Shown here: positions 24,180 to 33,502 of the stretch, piece after piece | How the letters are laid out: each line of letters begins with the position of its first letter | Numbering within the stretch: position 1 is the first letter of the stretch | NCBI RefSeq assembly: GCF_006715055.1 | Contig: NZ_VFMN01000001.1 | Coordinates: forward strand, 3,162,001 to 3,226,000 | Reading direction: 5' to 3' | Source of the DNA: Lapillicoccus jejuensis | GTDB taxonomy: Bacteria; Actinomycetota; Actinomycetes; Actinomycetales; Dermatophilaceae | Length of the DNA: 64,000 bases | Program-made: the position numbers and the translations under genes | Notes under the pieces: model-generated | Seen by the model: only the letters and a program-made list of their open reading frames with translations | What the model was told of the DNA's origin: nothing | The model's database searches: none

Positions 24180-25511
24180 TCAGCGGAGCGGGCCGCCCTC
24201 GTCGCGGACCATCCGCACGAGACGGGCGACGACGGCGGGGTCGCGCAGGCCGTCGTGCTCGTGCTCGTTGGTGACCCAGGTGCGGGTCGCGCCCATCGCG
24301 GCCGCGGTCTCCAGCTGCAGGCCGGAGTCGACGTACATGTCGTCGTGGTAGACCGCCGCGGCGACCGGGACCTCGTTGGCGGCCAACCGGTCGAGGTCGT
24401 AGAGCGGGCCCCAGTCGGCCCGCTCGTGCAGCAGCGCGGTGGCGGCGGCGTACGGGCGCAGCAGCCGGATCTCCTCCATCATCCAGGGGAACATCGTCTC
24501 GCCGGTGAAGAGCAGCGGCCGCGCGGTCTCCGCGAACTCGGGGTGCCGGCCGAGCTCGGCGGCCGCCGCCCAGCCGGTCGGGGCGCCGCCCTCGGTGCCG
24601 TAGATCGCCTCCTGGAGGACGACGTAGAGCGGGTTGCTCGCGTACGACGTCTCGCCCTGGACGTGCTCGAGGAAGGCCGGCACCGGCTCGCCGTCGTCGT
24701 CGAGCGCGTCGTCGAGGACCCACGCGAGGTGGGTCCCACCCTGGACCATCCCCAGGCGCGCGCCGAGGGTCTGCAGCCGGCGCACGGTGAGGACGTCGCC
24801 GTCGGGGAGCCGGACGTCGCCGGCGGAGAGGCGGTCGGCGACCTGCGCGGCGCGGTCGGCCAGGTGCGGGAAGCGCGCCCGCAGCGCCGCGTTCTTCGCG
24901 GCGATCCGCGGGACGGTGCGGCGGTAGACCTCGGCGGCGTCCGGGCGGGTGCTCGGCAGACCGCCGGTGACGTAGCAGGCGGCCAGGCCCTCGGGGGCGA
25001 GCGAGAGGTACGTGAGGGTGCAGAAGCCGCCGTACGACTGGCCGAGCGTCTCCCACCGGCGGCCGTCGAACAGCGTGCGGCGGGCGTGCTCGGCGTCGCG
25101 GACGATCGAGTCGGCGCGGAAGTGGCCGAGGTACGACGCCTGCTCGGCGGCGGCGCCGCGCGCGGTGATCGCGCGCGGGGTGACCGGGGTGCTGCGTCCG
25201 GTGCCGCGCTGGTCGAGCAGGAAGACCCGGTGGGTGCGTAGCAGCTCGGTCAGCCAGGCGACGTCGGCCGACGGTCGCGGCGACGCGCCGCCCGGGCCGC
25301 CCTGGAGGTAGACCAGCGCTGGCAGGTCGTCGCCGCGCCGGTCCGGGGCGACGACCTCGCGCACGAGGACGCGCAGGCTCTCGGTCGCGTCACCGCGGTC
25401 CGCCGCGGCCCAGTCGAGCGGGACGGTGAGCACGTGGTCGGTGACGTCGAGGCCCGGGAGCCGGGAGCGCGTCGGGGTGGGGGAGTCGGTCGCGGTCGCG
25501 GGGTCGGGCAC
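24180..25511 (-). CDS. Proline iminopeptidase-like alpha/beta hydrolase
   Basis: This 443-residue alpha/beta hydrolase is of the S33 aminopeptidase type. Motifs are the oxyanion LVYLQGGPGG, FLLDQRGTGRS, the nucleophile elbow GQSYGGF (Ser near residue 159) and a late His in TNEHEHDGLRD. S33 enzymes remove N-terminal proline or other residues from peptides in the cytoplasm. Substrate is unproven. It starts with GTG at 25511 and lies convergent to cdsA and divergent from rlmN, interrupting the common cdsA-rlmN adjacency. Confidence 0.88.
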   Translation of the reverse strand: MPDPATATDSPTPTRSRLPGLDVTDHVLTVPLDWAAADRGDATESLRVLVREVVAPDRRGDDLPALVYLQGGPGGASPRPSADVAWLTELLRTHRVFLLDQRGTGRSTPVTPRAITARGAAAEQASYLGHFRADSIVRDAEHARRTLFDGRRWETLGQSYGGFCTLTYLSLAPEGLAACYVTGGLPSTRPDAAEVYRRTVPRIAAKNAALRARFPHLADRAAQVADRLSAGDVRLPDGDVLTVRRLQTLGARLGMVQGGTHLAWVLDDALDDDGEPVPAFLEHVQGETSYASNPLYVVLQEAIYGTEGGAPTGWAAAAELGRHPEFAETARPLLFTGETMFPWMMEEIRLLRPYAAATALLHERADWGPLYDLDRLAANEVPVAAAVYHDDMYVDSGLQLETAAAMGATRTWVTNEHEHDGLRDPAVVARLVRMVRDEGGPLR

Positions 25512-25545
25512 CGCTTCAGCCTAGGGTCGCCTGCCCCCTGCCGTT

Positions 25546-25649
25546 GCGTCCGCACCACGGCGGCACCGGTGCCCCAGGGGTGCGGACGTCCGGAGGGCCG
25601 ATCTCAGCGTCCGCATCATCGGGGCACCGGTGCCCTGCGGTTGCGGACG
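25546..25649. repeat. Two nested palindromes, family 2
   Basis: Copy 1 (25546-25588) has arms GCGTCCGCACC / GGTGCGGACG around GGCACCGGTGCC. Copy 2 (25607-25649) has arms CGTCCGCA / TGCGGACG around the same GGCACCGGTGCC. Both match the element at 6752-6799. They lie between the divergent hydrolase and rlmN genes, so a simple terminator role is less likely here. Confidence 0.85.
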
Positions 25650-25710
25650 TCCGGCACGGCGCCGAGGCGGCCTGGGGGCGCCGTACGGCCGGTGGACCCG
25701 GCGGAGGTGG

Positions 25711-25716
25711 GACACT
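25711..25716 (+). promoter_or_regulatory. -10-like GACACT before rlmN
   Basis: GACACT lies 9 nt before the rlmN ATG with GGAGG in between. The same hexamer precedes dxr (56316) and the GNAT gene (61380) at 6-7 nt. Confidence 0.4.
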
Positions 25717-25725
25717 GGAGGCGTC

Positions 25726-26895
25726 ATGAGCCAGCCGCAGCCCCTCCCCGAGCCGACCACCCGCCCGGCCCCGGGCGCCCTCACCTTCACCGCGCCCCGT
25801 CGCGGCAAGCCGCCGCGCCACCTGGCCGACCTCACCCTCGCCGAGCGGGTCGAGGCCGTCGCCGCGCTCGGGCACAAGGGCTTCCGGGCCAAGCAGCTGT
25901 CGACGCACTACTTCGAGCGGCTCGTCGACGCCCCCGAGGACATGACCGACCTGCCCAAGGCGGTCCGCGACGACCTCGTCCGCGACCTCCTGCCGACCCT
26001 GCTCACCCCGATGGTCCAGCGGGTCGCCGACGACGGGATGACGCTCAAGTCGGCGTGGCGGCTGCACGACGGCGCGATCGTCGAGTCGGTCCTCATGCGC
26101 TACCCCGACCGCGTGACGATGTGCATCTCCAGCCAGGCCGGCTGCGGGATGAACTGCCCGTTCTGCGCGACGGGGCAGGCGGGGCTGACCCGCAACCTGT
26201 CGGCGGCCGAGATCGTGGAGCAGGTGGTGTACGCCGCCCGCCAGCTGCGCCGCGGCGAGCTCGCCGGCGGCGGTGAGGGCGACCGGGAGACGCCGCTGCG
26301 GGTGAGCAACGTCGTCTTCATGGGGATGGGGGAGGCGCTGGCCAACTACAAGGCCGCCGTCGGGGCCATCCGCCGGCTCGTCGAGCCCGCCCCCGAGGGG
26401 CTCGGCATGTCGGCCCGCGGCATCACGATGTCGACGGTCGGGCTCGTGCCGGCGGTCGACCGGCTCGCGGCCGAGGGGATCCCGGTGACGCTCGCGCTGT
26501 CGCTGCACGCCCCCGACGACGAGCTGCGCGACGAGCTCGTCCCGATCAACACGCGCTGGAAGGTCGACGAGGCGCTCGACGCGGCGCGGCGCTACTTCGA
26601 CGCGACGGGCCGGCGGGTGTCGATCGAGTACGCCCTCATCCGCGACGTCAACGACCAGGCCTGGCGGGCCGACCTGCTGGGCAAGAAGCTCGTCGAGCGG
26701 GGCAAGGGCTGGGTCCACGTCAACCCGATCCCGCTCAACCCGACGCCGGGCTCGAAGTGGACCGCGTCGCGGGCGGGGGTCGAGCAGCAGTTCGTCGAGC
26801 GGCTGCGCGCCCACGGCGTGCCGACGACGATCCGCGACACCCGCGGCCAGGACATCGACGGCGCCTGCGGCCAGCTCGCCGCCTCCACCGCCTGA
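25726..26895 (+). CDS. rlmN: 23S rRNA (adenine-2503-C2)/tRNA methyltransferase RlmN
   Basis: This 389-residue radical SAM methyltransferase methylates C2 of A2503 in 23S rRNA and A37 in some tRNAs. The cluster-binding CxxxCxxC is CGMNCPFC in [16 protein letters not shown]. Other family marks are [21 protein letters not shown] and a late cysteine, Cys in DGACGQL, that forms the covalent RNA adduct. The ATG at 25726 ([10 protein letters not shown]) is adopted; upstream sequence is the palindrome region. It is separated from dxr by 29 kb of accessory genes. Confidence 0.96.
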   Translation: MSQPQPLPEPTTRPAPGALTFTAPRRGKPPRHLADLTLAERVEAVAALGHKGFRAKQLSTHYFERLVDAPEDMTDLPKAVRDDLVRDLLPTLLTPMVQRVADDGMTLKSAWRLHDGAIVESVLMRYPDRVTMCISSQAGCGMNCPFCATGQAGLTRNLSAAEIVEQVVYAARQLRRGELAGGGEGDRETPLRVSNVVFMGMGEALANYKAAVGAIRRLVEPAPEGLGMSARGITMSTVGLVPAVDRLAAEGIPVTLALSLHAPDDELRDELVPINTRWKVDEALDAARRYFDATGRRVSIEYALIRDVNDQAWRADLLGKKLVERGKGWVHVNPIPLNPTPGSKWTASRAGVEQQFVERLRAHGVPTTIRDTRGQDIDGACGQLAASTA

Positions 26896-26896
26896 C

Positions 26897-27057
26897 CGGA
26901 GCTGCGGGGGAGGGACGTCGCCGCCCGTCCCGGGTGGGCAGCAGTCCGTCGTACGGCGTGACGTCGACGTCCCGTTCACGCAGCAGTCCGGACCCGGGGG
27001 TGACGTCCACGCCCCCTTCCCGCAGCAGTCCGGACCCGGGGTGACATCGATGTCACC
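26897..27057. repeat. Family 1 repeat cluster and perfect 16-bp palindrome
   Basis: Units containing GCAGCAGTCCG and GTGACGTCGACGTCCC-like sequence recur three times here (about 26938-26990, 26979-27010 and 27017-27040), related to the array after tsf. The stretch ends with the perfect palindrome GTGACATCGATGTCAC (27041-27056). It separates rlmN from the secreted beta-helix gene. Confidence 0.75.
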
Positions 27058-27147
27058 CGCCGCACGCGGATCCGCAGCGACGACAACGCCTTAACCGGTT
27101 CGACACCGGACTTGCGATCGACCCCACGGGCGCACAGACTCCACCCC

Positions 27148-29046
27148 ATGTCACCGACGACAGCGCGCGCCCGTCGCCGCTCCTCCCTGCGCCCCGCGGC
27201 CCTCGCCGTGGGGCTCGTCTCCGCCCTCGCGGCCGGCCTGCTGGCCGCCGTCCCCGCCGCCGGCGCGACGCCGTACGGCGTCCCGACCGCCCCCCACGTC
27301 ACCGCGCAGGAGGCCGCCCGCGTGGCCGCCGCCCGCGCGGCGATGCCCGACCTCGGCGACCACGTCGTCGTCGTCGACCCGACGATGACCACCGCCGCGA
27401 TCCAGGCGGCCGCCGACGCGATCACCGCCCAGCAGGTCGACGACGAGATGGGCCCGGGCCGCTGGGCGCTGCTCTTCCTGCCCGGCTCCTACGGCTCCAC
27501 CACCGAGCCGCTGCACATCCAGGTCGGCTACGGCACGGAGGTGGCCGGCCTCGGCCGCGACCCCGGCGACGTGCAGGTGACCGGCAAGATCGAGGTCTTC
27601 AACCGCTGCCTCGCCCCCGACAACTGCATCGCGCTCGACAACTTCTGGCGCTCGCTGGCCAACCTCACGATCCACGTCGCCGGCGGCGACGGCTGCCGCG
27701 CGTCGGCCAACTTCTGGGCGGTGTCGCAGGCCTCGCCGATGCGCCGCGTGCAGGTCGACGGCAACCTGTCGCTGATGGACTACTGCACCGCCGGCCCGCA
27801 GTACGCCAGCGGAGGCTTCATCGCCGACTCGCGCACCTCGACGGTGACCAACGGCAGCCAGCAGCAGTTCCTCGTCCGCGACAGCAGCATCGGCACGTGG
27901 TCCAACGGCGTGTGGAACCAGGTCTTCTCCGGCGTCGAGGGCGCGCCCGCGCAGTCCTTCCCGAGCACCGACCCGGGCCCCTACACCACCCTCGACACCA
28001 CCCCGGTCAGCCGCGAGCGGCCGTACCTCTTCGTCGACGACACCGGCGCCTGGAACCTCCTCGTCCCCGACGCGCGCACCGGCTCGCGCGGCCCGACCTG
28101 GTCGGACACCACCTCCACGCCCGGCACCGTCGTGCCGCTGTCGGCCGTCCACGTCGCCCACCCCGGTGACTCCGTCGCGTCGATGAACGCCGCCCTGCGC
28201 GCCGGCCGGCACCTGCTGCTCACCCCGGGCCAGTACGACGTCCCGCAGTCCATCACCGTCAACGGTGACCGCCAGGTGCTGCTCGGTCTCGGCCTGCCGG
28301 CCCTGACCGCCGTGGGTGGCGCCGTCCCGGTCGTCGTCAAGGGGATGGGTGCGGACGTCGCCGGGATCATGGTCGACGCCGGGACGACCACCTCGCCGGC
28401 GCTCGTCCGCGTCGGGGAGGCTCGCTCCCGCGCCAAGGGCGAGACGACCCCGCCGACCGCCCTGCAGGACGTGTTCTTCCGGGTCGGCGGCCCGCACGCC
28501 GGCCGCGCCGGCACCGCCCTCAAGGTCACCGCGGACGACGTCGTCCTCGACGACATCTGGGCCTGGCGCGCCGACCACGGCCAGGGCGTGGGCTGGACGG
28601 TCAACCCGGCCGACCACGGCGTCGTCGTCACCGGCGACCGCGTGACGGCCACCGGCCTGTTCGCCGAGCACTTCGAGAAGGACAACGTCGTGTGGTCGGG
28701 CGAGGACGGCCGCACGGTCTTCTTCCAGAACGAGCTCCCGTACGACGCCCCCGACCAGGCCTCGTGGCGGCACGGCAGGACCCTGGGCTACGCCGGCTAC
28801 AAGGTCGACCCGACGGTGCAGCGGCACGAGCTGTGGGGCGGGGGCGTCTACGTGTTCACCAACGTCAACCCGTCGCTGCACGCCAGCTCGGGCTTCTCGG
28901 TCCCGGTGACCCCGGGCGTGCGCCTGCACGACCTCCTCACGGTGAACCTCGGCGCGGGCACCATCGACCACGTCGTCAACGACGTCGGCGCCCCGGTGTC
29001 GTCGGCCGCGATCGGCGTCCCGAGCTTCGTCACGTCGTACCCGTGA
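27148..29046 (+). CDS. Secreted right-handed beta-helix protein
   Basis: This 632-residue exported protein has a twin-Arg-containing signal peptide (ARARRRSSLRPAALAVG, hydrophobic core, cleavage after PAAGA near residue 40). The body reads like a pectate-lyase/adenylyl-cyclase-annotated beta-helix family: ILFLPGSYG-type turns (ALLFLPGSYGSTTEP), GYGTEVAGLGRDP, LTPGQYDVPQSITVNG, and TVNPADHGVVVTGD. No catalytic set could be recognised. Such proteins in actinobacteria are often fused to carbohydrate-binding domains, but none is seen here. A later ATG (MSPTTARA) was chosen over an upstream TTG because it begins the signal peptide. Function unknown, probably extracellular polysaccharide-related. 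Confidence 0.7.
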   Translation: MSPTTARARRRSSLRPAALAVGLVSALAAGLLAAVPAAGATPYGVPTAPHVTAQEAARVAAARAAMPDLGDHVVVVDPTMTTAAIQAAADAITAQQVDDEMGPGRWALLFLPGSYGSTTEPLHIQVGYGTEVAGLGRDPGDVQVTGKIEVFNRCLAPDNCIALDNFWRSLANLTIHVAGGDGCRASANFWAVSQASPMRRVQVDGNLSLMDYCTAGPQYASGGFIADSRTSTVTNGSQQQFLVRDSSIGTWSNGVWNQVFSGVEGAPAQSFPSTDPGPYTTLDTTPVSRERPYLFVDDTGAWNLLVPDARTGSRGPTWSDTTSTPGTVVPLSAVHVAHPGDSVASMNAALRAGRHLLLTPGQYDVPQSITVNGDRQVLLGLGLPALTAVGGAVPVVVKGMGADVAGIMVDAGTTTSPALVRVGEARSRAKGETTPPTALQDVFFRVGGPHAGRAGTALKVTADDVVLDDIWAWRADHGQGVGWTVNPADHGVVVTGDRVTATGLFAEHFEKDNVVWSGEDGRTVFFQNELPYDAPDQASWRHGRTLGYAGYKVDPTVQRHELWGGGVYVFTNVNPSLHASSGFSVPVTPGVRLHDLLTVNLGAGTIDHVVNDVGAPVSSAAIGVPSFVTSYP

Positions 29047-29069
29047 GGCCCGTTCCGGACTGAGGGCAC

Positions 29070-29103
29070 GGGACGGGATGGCACCTCGGTGCCATCCCGT
29101 CCC
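29070..29103. terminator. Perfect hairpin after beta-helix gene
   Basis: GGGACGGGATGGCACC and its exact reverse complement GGTGCCATCCCGTCCC are separated by 2 nt, 24 nt past the stop codon. This is a very strong stem and probably ends the beta-helix transcript. Confidence 0.8.
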
Positions 29104-29207
29104 AGGGACCCCGTGTCCCGATCTGGTACGCCACATCGCTCAAGTCGCTCGGTGAACGACCGATCTCGGGGGTGTCAGCACGCCAGCACAGCGAAGGCAG
29201 GACCGAC

Positions 29208-29777
29208 GTGACCATCACGACCGACGCCCCCTCCCGGGCGCGCGAGGCCATCCGACCGACCGGGGTCGAGCGCTCCTTCGGCGCGGACGAGCTCATCGTC
29301 TCCAAGACCGACCGTCGCGGGGTGATCACGTACGCGAACGACGTCTTCTGCCGCGTCGGGGCCTACGAGCTCGACGAGGTGCTCGGGCGACCGCACAACC
29401 TCATCCGCCACCCCGAGATGCCGCGGGCGGTCTTCGCGCTGCTGTGGGAGACGATCTCCTCCGGACACGAGCTCTTCGCCTACATCAACAACCTGGCCAA
29501 GGACGGCGCCAACTACTGGGTGCTGGCCCACGTCACCCCCTCGTTCGACGAGCGCGGTCAGGTCGTCGGCTACCACTCCAACCGTCGCCGCCCGTCCCCG
29601 GGGGCGCTGGCCCAGGTGCGTCCGCTCTACGCCCAGCTGCTCGCCGAGGAGCGGCGCCACTCCTCGACCAAGGCCGCCGTCGCGGCCTCCTCGGACCTGC
29701 TCGCCCGGCTCGTGCGCGAGCGGGCGGCGAGCTACGAGGAGCTCGTCTGGTCGATCATCGGTACCCAGGAGGTCTGA
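29208..29777 (+). CDS. Aer-type PAS domain redox/oxygen sensor protein, soluble
   Basis: This 189-residue protein is one PAS domain (about residues 20-125) that closely follows the FAD-binding PAS of the aerotaxis receptor Aer: [37 protein letters not shown] and [14 protein letters not shown]. In Aer the equivalent Arg-His-Pro-Asp-Met-Pro loop and a downstream Trp contact FAD. A C-terminal helical region (about 130-189) lacks membrane segments and signalling domain. The next gene, 1 nt after its stop, encodes the methyl-accepting signalling part, so the two form a split Aer. The GTG start has GAAGGCAGG upstream. Confidence 0.88.
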   Translation: MTITTDAPSRAREAIRPTGVERSFGADELIVSKTDRRGVITYANDVFCRVGAYELDEVLGRPHNLIRHPEMPRAVFALLWETISSGHELFAYINNLAKDGANYWVLAHVTPSFDERGQVVGYHSNRRRPSPGALAQVRPLYAQLLAEERRHSSTKAAVAASSDLLARLVRERAASYEELVWSIIGTQEV

Positions 29778-29778
29778 G

Positions 29779-30726
29779 ATGTCCCTGTTCCCCCGCCGCC
29801 AGTCCTCCGCCCAGACCACCGAGCTCGCGACGTACCGCGCGTTCGTCCACCAGCTGACGCAGGACCTGTCCGCCGCCGCGCGCGGGGACCTCGAGGCCCG
29901 GGTCGTCTCCGTCGAGGGGTCGGACGCCGTACCCGAGCTCGTCCAGCTGCGCGACGCCGCCAACCGCGTCCTCGACGTGTCCGACGCCTTCGTCCGGGAG
30001 GCCAGCGCCTCCCTCACCTCGGCCTCCGAGGGCCGCTTCCACCGCAAGGTGCTCCTCACGGGACTGCCCGGCTCGTTCCGCCGGGGCGCCTCGACGATCA
30101 ACGACGCCCGCGACGCGATGAGGCGCACCGCCGACCGCGTCGACTCGGCCGCCTCCTCCCGCGCCGACCTCGCCGACGAGTTCGAGTCGATCGTCCTGTC
30201 GACGTCCGAGGGCGTCGCGGCCGCCGCGACCGAGCTCTCGGCCACGGCCGCCGGGCTCACCGACGCGGCGACGGCGGCGAGCGGCGAGATGGATACGGCC
30301 CTCGGCACCATCGATACGCTCACCCGCGCGTCGCTCGAGATCGCCCAGGTCATCTCGCTCATCGAGAGCGTCGCCGGTCAGACCCGGCTGCTGGCCCTCA
30401 ACGCGACCATCGAGGCCGCCCGCGCCGGGGAGGCCGGCCGCGGGTTCGCCGTCGTCGCCGGCGAGGTCAAGGACCTCGCCGACCAGACCGGCCGCGCGAC
30501 CGAGAAGGTCACCGAGCAGGTCGCGGCCATCCAGGCCTCCTGCGACAACGTCGCGTCGGTCATGAGCTCGGTCGGGGACACCGTCCTCGCCATGACCGGG
30601 CTCGTCCAGGGCATCGTCGACGCGGTCGACGGCTCGGGCTCCGTGACGGACCAGACCGGTCTGGCGCGGATGGCCGAGCAGCTGCGCTCGCAGATGTCGG
30701 GCTTCCTCTCCGAGATGCGGCGCTGA
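29779..30726 (+). CDS. Soluble methyl-accepting chemotaxis-type signalling protein
   Basis: This 315-residue protein has a C-terminal MCP signalling hairpin: [20 protein letters not shown] and [20 protein letters not shown], the hairpin tip that contacts CheA/CheW in other bacteria, flanked by long heptad helices. The N-terminal ~130 residues are HAMP-like helices ([16 protein letters not shown]). There is no transmembrane segment. It is translationally adjacent to the PAS protein and probably relays its redox signal. No che genes are in the window, so the output partner is unknown. The tip has Arg in place of the usual Asn (QTRLL instead of QTNLL). Confidence 0.88.
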   Translation: MSLFPRRQSSAQTTELATYRAFVHQLTQDLSAAARGDLEARVVSVEGSDAVPELVQLRDAANRVLDVSDAFVREASASLTSASEGRFHRKVLLTGLPGSFRRGASTINDARDAMRRTADRVDSAASSRADLADEFESIVLSTSEGVAAAATELSATAAGLTDAATAASGEMDTALGTIDTLTRASLEIAQVISLIESVAGQTRLLALNATIEAARAGEAGRGFAVVAGEVKDLADQTGRATEKVTEQVAAIQASCDNVASVMSSVGDTVLAMTGLVQGIVDAVDGSGSVTDQTGLARMAEQLRSQMSGFLSEMRR

Positions 30727-30801
30727 CCCCGACCCCCCCACCGGTCGCGTCGACCGGGCAGGTGACCGGCCCGATGAGGTCACCTCCCCTCACATGCACG
30801 G

Positions 30802-30813
30802 GGGACCGGTCCC
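30802..30813. promoter_or_regulatory. Palindrome GGGACCGGTCCC, candidate operator
   Basis: Perfect 12-bp palindrome about 30 bp upstream of the -10 of the FadE24-like gene, in a position suited to a repressor such as a TetR-type lipid regulator. Confidence 0.3.
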
Positions 30814-30842
30814 GTCCCTCGATCGGCCCGGGTGACCCTCGG

Positions 30843-30848
30843 TAGCGT
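30843..30848 (+). promoter_or_regulatory. -10 hexamer TAGCGT, leaderless start
   Basis: TAGCGT, 7 nt before the ATG at 30856, with no Shine-Dalgarno sequence between. Confidence 0.55.
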
Positions 30849-30855
30849 CCGCGCC

Positions 30856-32229
30856 ATGCCGCTGTGGAGGATCACCAGGCCGGGAGGCCGGTACGGCGTC
30901 CCGCGCAGCGAGACCCGCGACCCGATCGGTCTCGCCGTCGCCGGGCTGGGGCTGCTGGCGCGCTCCGAGGTCGTCGACCGGCTCGGGGTCCGCCGACCGC
31001 TCGAGCGGCTCGTGCACCGCACCACCCGCGACGGCTTCGCCGCCGTCGCCCGTGTCGGCGCCGCCGGCCGGGGGTTCACCCGTCGCGGCCGGCACGGCGT
31101 GGCGGGGGAGCGGGTGCCCGACGTCGCCCCCTCCGGCGTCCTCGACCTGACCCCGACCGAGGACCAGCAGCAGCTGCTCGACGTCGTGCGCGAGCTGGCC
31201 GCGGAGGTCGTGCGCCCCGCCGCCGAGGCGGCGGACGAGGCCTGCGCGACCCCGGCCCACGTCCTGGACGCCGCGAACGAGCTCGGCCTGCCGCTGCTCG
31301 GCGTCCCGGAGTCCCTCGGCGGCATCGTCGAGGAGCGCTCCGCGGTCACCGGCGTCCTCGTCGCCGAGGCCCTCGCGCACGGCGACCTCGGCATCGCCCT
31401 CGCCACCATGGCCTCCGGGTCGGTGGCGACGGCCATCGGCCTGTGGGGCGACGAGGCCCAGCAGCAGACCTACCTGCCGGCCTTCACCGGCGACACCCCA
31501 CCCGTGGCGGCCCTGGCCCTCGCCGAGCCCACCATCCTGTACGACGCCCTGCACCCCGCCACCACCGCGCGGCGCGACGGCGGCGAGCTGGTCCTGTCCG
31601 GGACCAAGAGCCTCGTCGTGCGCGGCTGCGAGGCCGAGCTGCTGCTCGTCGGTGCGGTCCTCGAGGGCCGGCCGGTGCTCGTCCTCGTCGAGGGCGACGC
31701 GCCAGGGCTCGCCGTCCGGGCCGACCCGTCGATGGGGGCCCGCGCGGCCTCGCTCTCCCGGGTCGTCCTCGACGAGGTGCGCCTGCCCGCGGCGAACCTC
31801 CTCGGGGCCGACGACGGGTCGACGTACCGCGAGTGCGTGCGGCTGTCGCGTCTCGCCTGGTGCGCCCTCGCGGTCGGGGTCGGGCAGGCGGTCCTCGACC
31901 ACGTCACGCCGTACGTCAAGGAGCGCCAGGCCTTCGGGGAGCCCATCGCGCACCGGCAGGCCGTCGCGTTCATGGTCGCCGACCTGGCCATCGAGCTGCA
32001 GGCCATGCGGCTGCTGACCTGGAAGGCGGCCGCCCAGGTCGCCTCGGGCAAGGACGCGGCGCGCGCGGTGGCGCTGGCCCGTCAGGCCTGCGCCGAGCAC
32101 GGCATGCGGATCGGGCTCGACGGCGTCCAGCTGCTCGGCGGGCACGGTTTCACCAAGGAGCACCCGGTCGAGCGGTGGTACCGCGACCTGCGCGCCGTCG
32201 CCGTCGCCGACGGTGCCGTTCTTGTCTGA
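30856..32229 (+). CDS. fadE24: Acyl-CoA dehydrogenase, FadE24-like
   Basis: This 457-residue protein resembles mycobacterial FadE24: an N-terminal ~90-residue extension with GVRRPLERLVHRTTRDGFAA, then the acyl-CoA dehydrogenase core beginning LDLTPTEDQQQLLD and ending LDGVQLLGGHGFTKEHPVE with WYRDLRAV. It would oxidise an acyl-CoA to the enoyl-CoA using FAD. FadE24 and FadE23 are encoded side by side in mycobacteria in this same order and are believed to act together, possibly as a heteromer. The substrate is not known. The second gene follows after 30 nt. Confidence 0.87.
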   Translation: MPLWRITRPGGRYGVPRSETRDPIGLAVAGLGLLARSEVVDRLGVRRPLERLVHRTTRDGFAAVARVGAAGRGFTRRGRHGVAGERVPDVAPSGVLDLTPTEDQQQLLDVVRELAAEVVRPAAEAADEACATPAHVLDAANELGLPLLGVPESLGGIVEERSAVTGVLVAEALAHGDLGIALATMASGSVATAIGLWGDEAQQQTYLPAFTGDTPPVAALALAEPTILYDALHPATTARRDGGELVLSGTKSLVVRGCEAELLLVGAVLEGRPVLVLVEGDAPGLAVRADPSMGARAASLSRVVLDEVRLPAANLLGADDGSTYRECVRLSRLAWCALAVGVGQAVLDHVTPYVKERQAFGEPIAHRQAVAFMVADLAIELQAMRLLTWKAAAQVASGKDAARAVALARQACAEHGMRIGLDGVQLLGGHGFTKEHPVERWYRDLRAVAVADGAVLV

Positions 32230-32259
32230 GATGCAGGTTCTCCGGAAGGGACAGCCCCG

Positions 32260-33477
32260 ATGATCGACCTCGAGGTGCCGCGCCGGCTGCGGCCGCTCGT
32301 CTCGCAGACGCACCAGGTCGCCGTGAACATGCTGCGTCCCATCTCGCGCACCTACGACCGGGCCGAGCACGCCTACCCCACCGAGCTCGACCTGCTCGCG
32401 AGCATGGTCGACGGTCTGGCCGACTCCGGCGCGTCGAGCGGGGCCGGGGCGGCGGGCGTGCGCCGCGACGGCGGGGCGGGTGGACGGGGCGGGGGCGTCC
32501 GCAACGGCGCCAACCTCGCCTCCGTGCTGTCCATCCTCGAGATGTGCTGGGGCGACGTGGGGCTGCTGCTGTCGATGCCGCGCCAGGGCCTCGGCAACTC
32601 GGCCATCGCGTCGGTGGCGGACGAGGAGCAGCTGCGCCGGTTCGCCGGCGTGTGGGCGTCGATGGCGATCACCGAGCCCGGCACCGGGTCGGACTCGGCC
32701 AGCATCACGACGACCGCGGTGCGCGACGGGGACGAGTACGTCCTCAACGGGGAGAAGATCTACGTCACCGCGGGCGAGCGCAGCGACGCCGTCGTCGTGT
32801 GGGCGACCCTCGACCGCTCGCTCGGGCGCGCCGCGATCAAGAGCTTCGTCGTCCCCAAGGGCACGCCCGGTCTGCGGGTCGAGCGGCTCGAGCGCAAGCT
32901 CGGGATCAGGGCGTCGGACACCGCGACCCTCGTGCTGCAGGACTGCCGGGTGCCGGCGGAGAACCTGCTCGGGTCGCCCGAGATCGACACCAAGCAGGGC
33001 TTCGCCGGGGCGATGGCGACGTTCGACAACACCCGTCCGCTCGTCGCCGCGATGGCCGTCGGCTGCGCCCGGGCCGCCCTCGACCTCACCCGCGACCTGC
33101 TCGAGCAGGCCGGCGTCGTCGTCGACCACGACGTGCCGCCCCTCGCGCAGTCCGCGGCGGCGGCGCGCTTCCTCGCCCTCGAGTCGGACTGGGAGGGCGC
33201 GTACCTGCTCACCCTCCAGGCCGCCTGGCTCGCCGACAACCGGCGGCCCAACTCGCTCGAGGCGTCGATGGCCAAGGCCAAGGCGGGACGCGTCGGCTCG
33301 GCCGTCACCCTCGGCTGCGTCGAGCTCGCGGGCACCCTCGGCTACGGCGAGGGCGAGCTGCTGGAGAAGTGGGCGCGGGACAGCAAGATCCTCGACATCT
33401 TCGAGGGCACCCAGCAGATCCAGCTGCTCATCGTCGCCCGCCGCGTCCTCGGGCTGACCAGCGCGCAGCTGCGGTAG
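32260..33477 (+). CDS. fadE23: Acyl-CoA dehydrogenase, FadE23-like
   Basis: This 405-residue acyl-CoA dehydrogenase resembles mycobacterial FadE23 over its whole length: WGDVGLLLSMPRQGLGN, MAITEPGTGSDSASITTTA (FAD-binding region), AIKSFVVPKG and LLEKWARDSKILDIFEGTQQ with QIQLLIVARRVLG. A Gly/Ala/Arg-rich low-complexity insert (about residues 60-80) interrupts the N-terminal helices. The preceding FadE24-like protein is its probable partner. Two-gene acyl-CoA dehydrogenases of the alpha2beta2 kind bind one FAD per heterodimer; whether that applies here needs structural evidence. An ATG with GGAAGGGAC upstream is used. Confidence 0.88.
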   Translation: MIDLEVPRRLRPLVSQTHQVAVNMLRPISRTYDRAEHAYPTELDLLASMVDGLADSGASSGAGAAGVRRDGGAGGRGGGVRNGANLASVLSILEMCWGDVGLLLSMPRQGLGNSAIASVADEEQLRRFAGVWASMAITEPGTGSDSASITTTAVRDGDEYVLNGEKIYVTAGERSDAVVVWATLDRSLGRAAIKSFVVPKGTPGLRVERLERKLGIRASDTATLVLQDCRVPAENLLGSPEIDTKQGFAGAMATFDNTRPLVAAMAVGCARAALDLTRDLLEQAGVVVDHDVPPLAQSAAAARFLALESDWEGAYLLTLQAAWLADNRRPNSLEASMAKAKAGRVGSAVTLGCVELAGTLGYGEGELLEKWARDSKILDIFEGTQQIQLLIVARRVLGLTSAQLR

Positions 33478-33502
33478 GTGCTGCGGTGAGCGCGTCGGGC
33501 GC

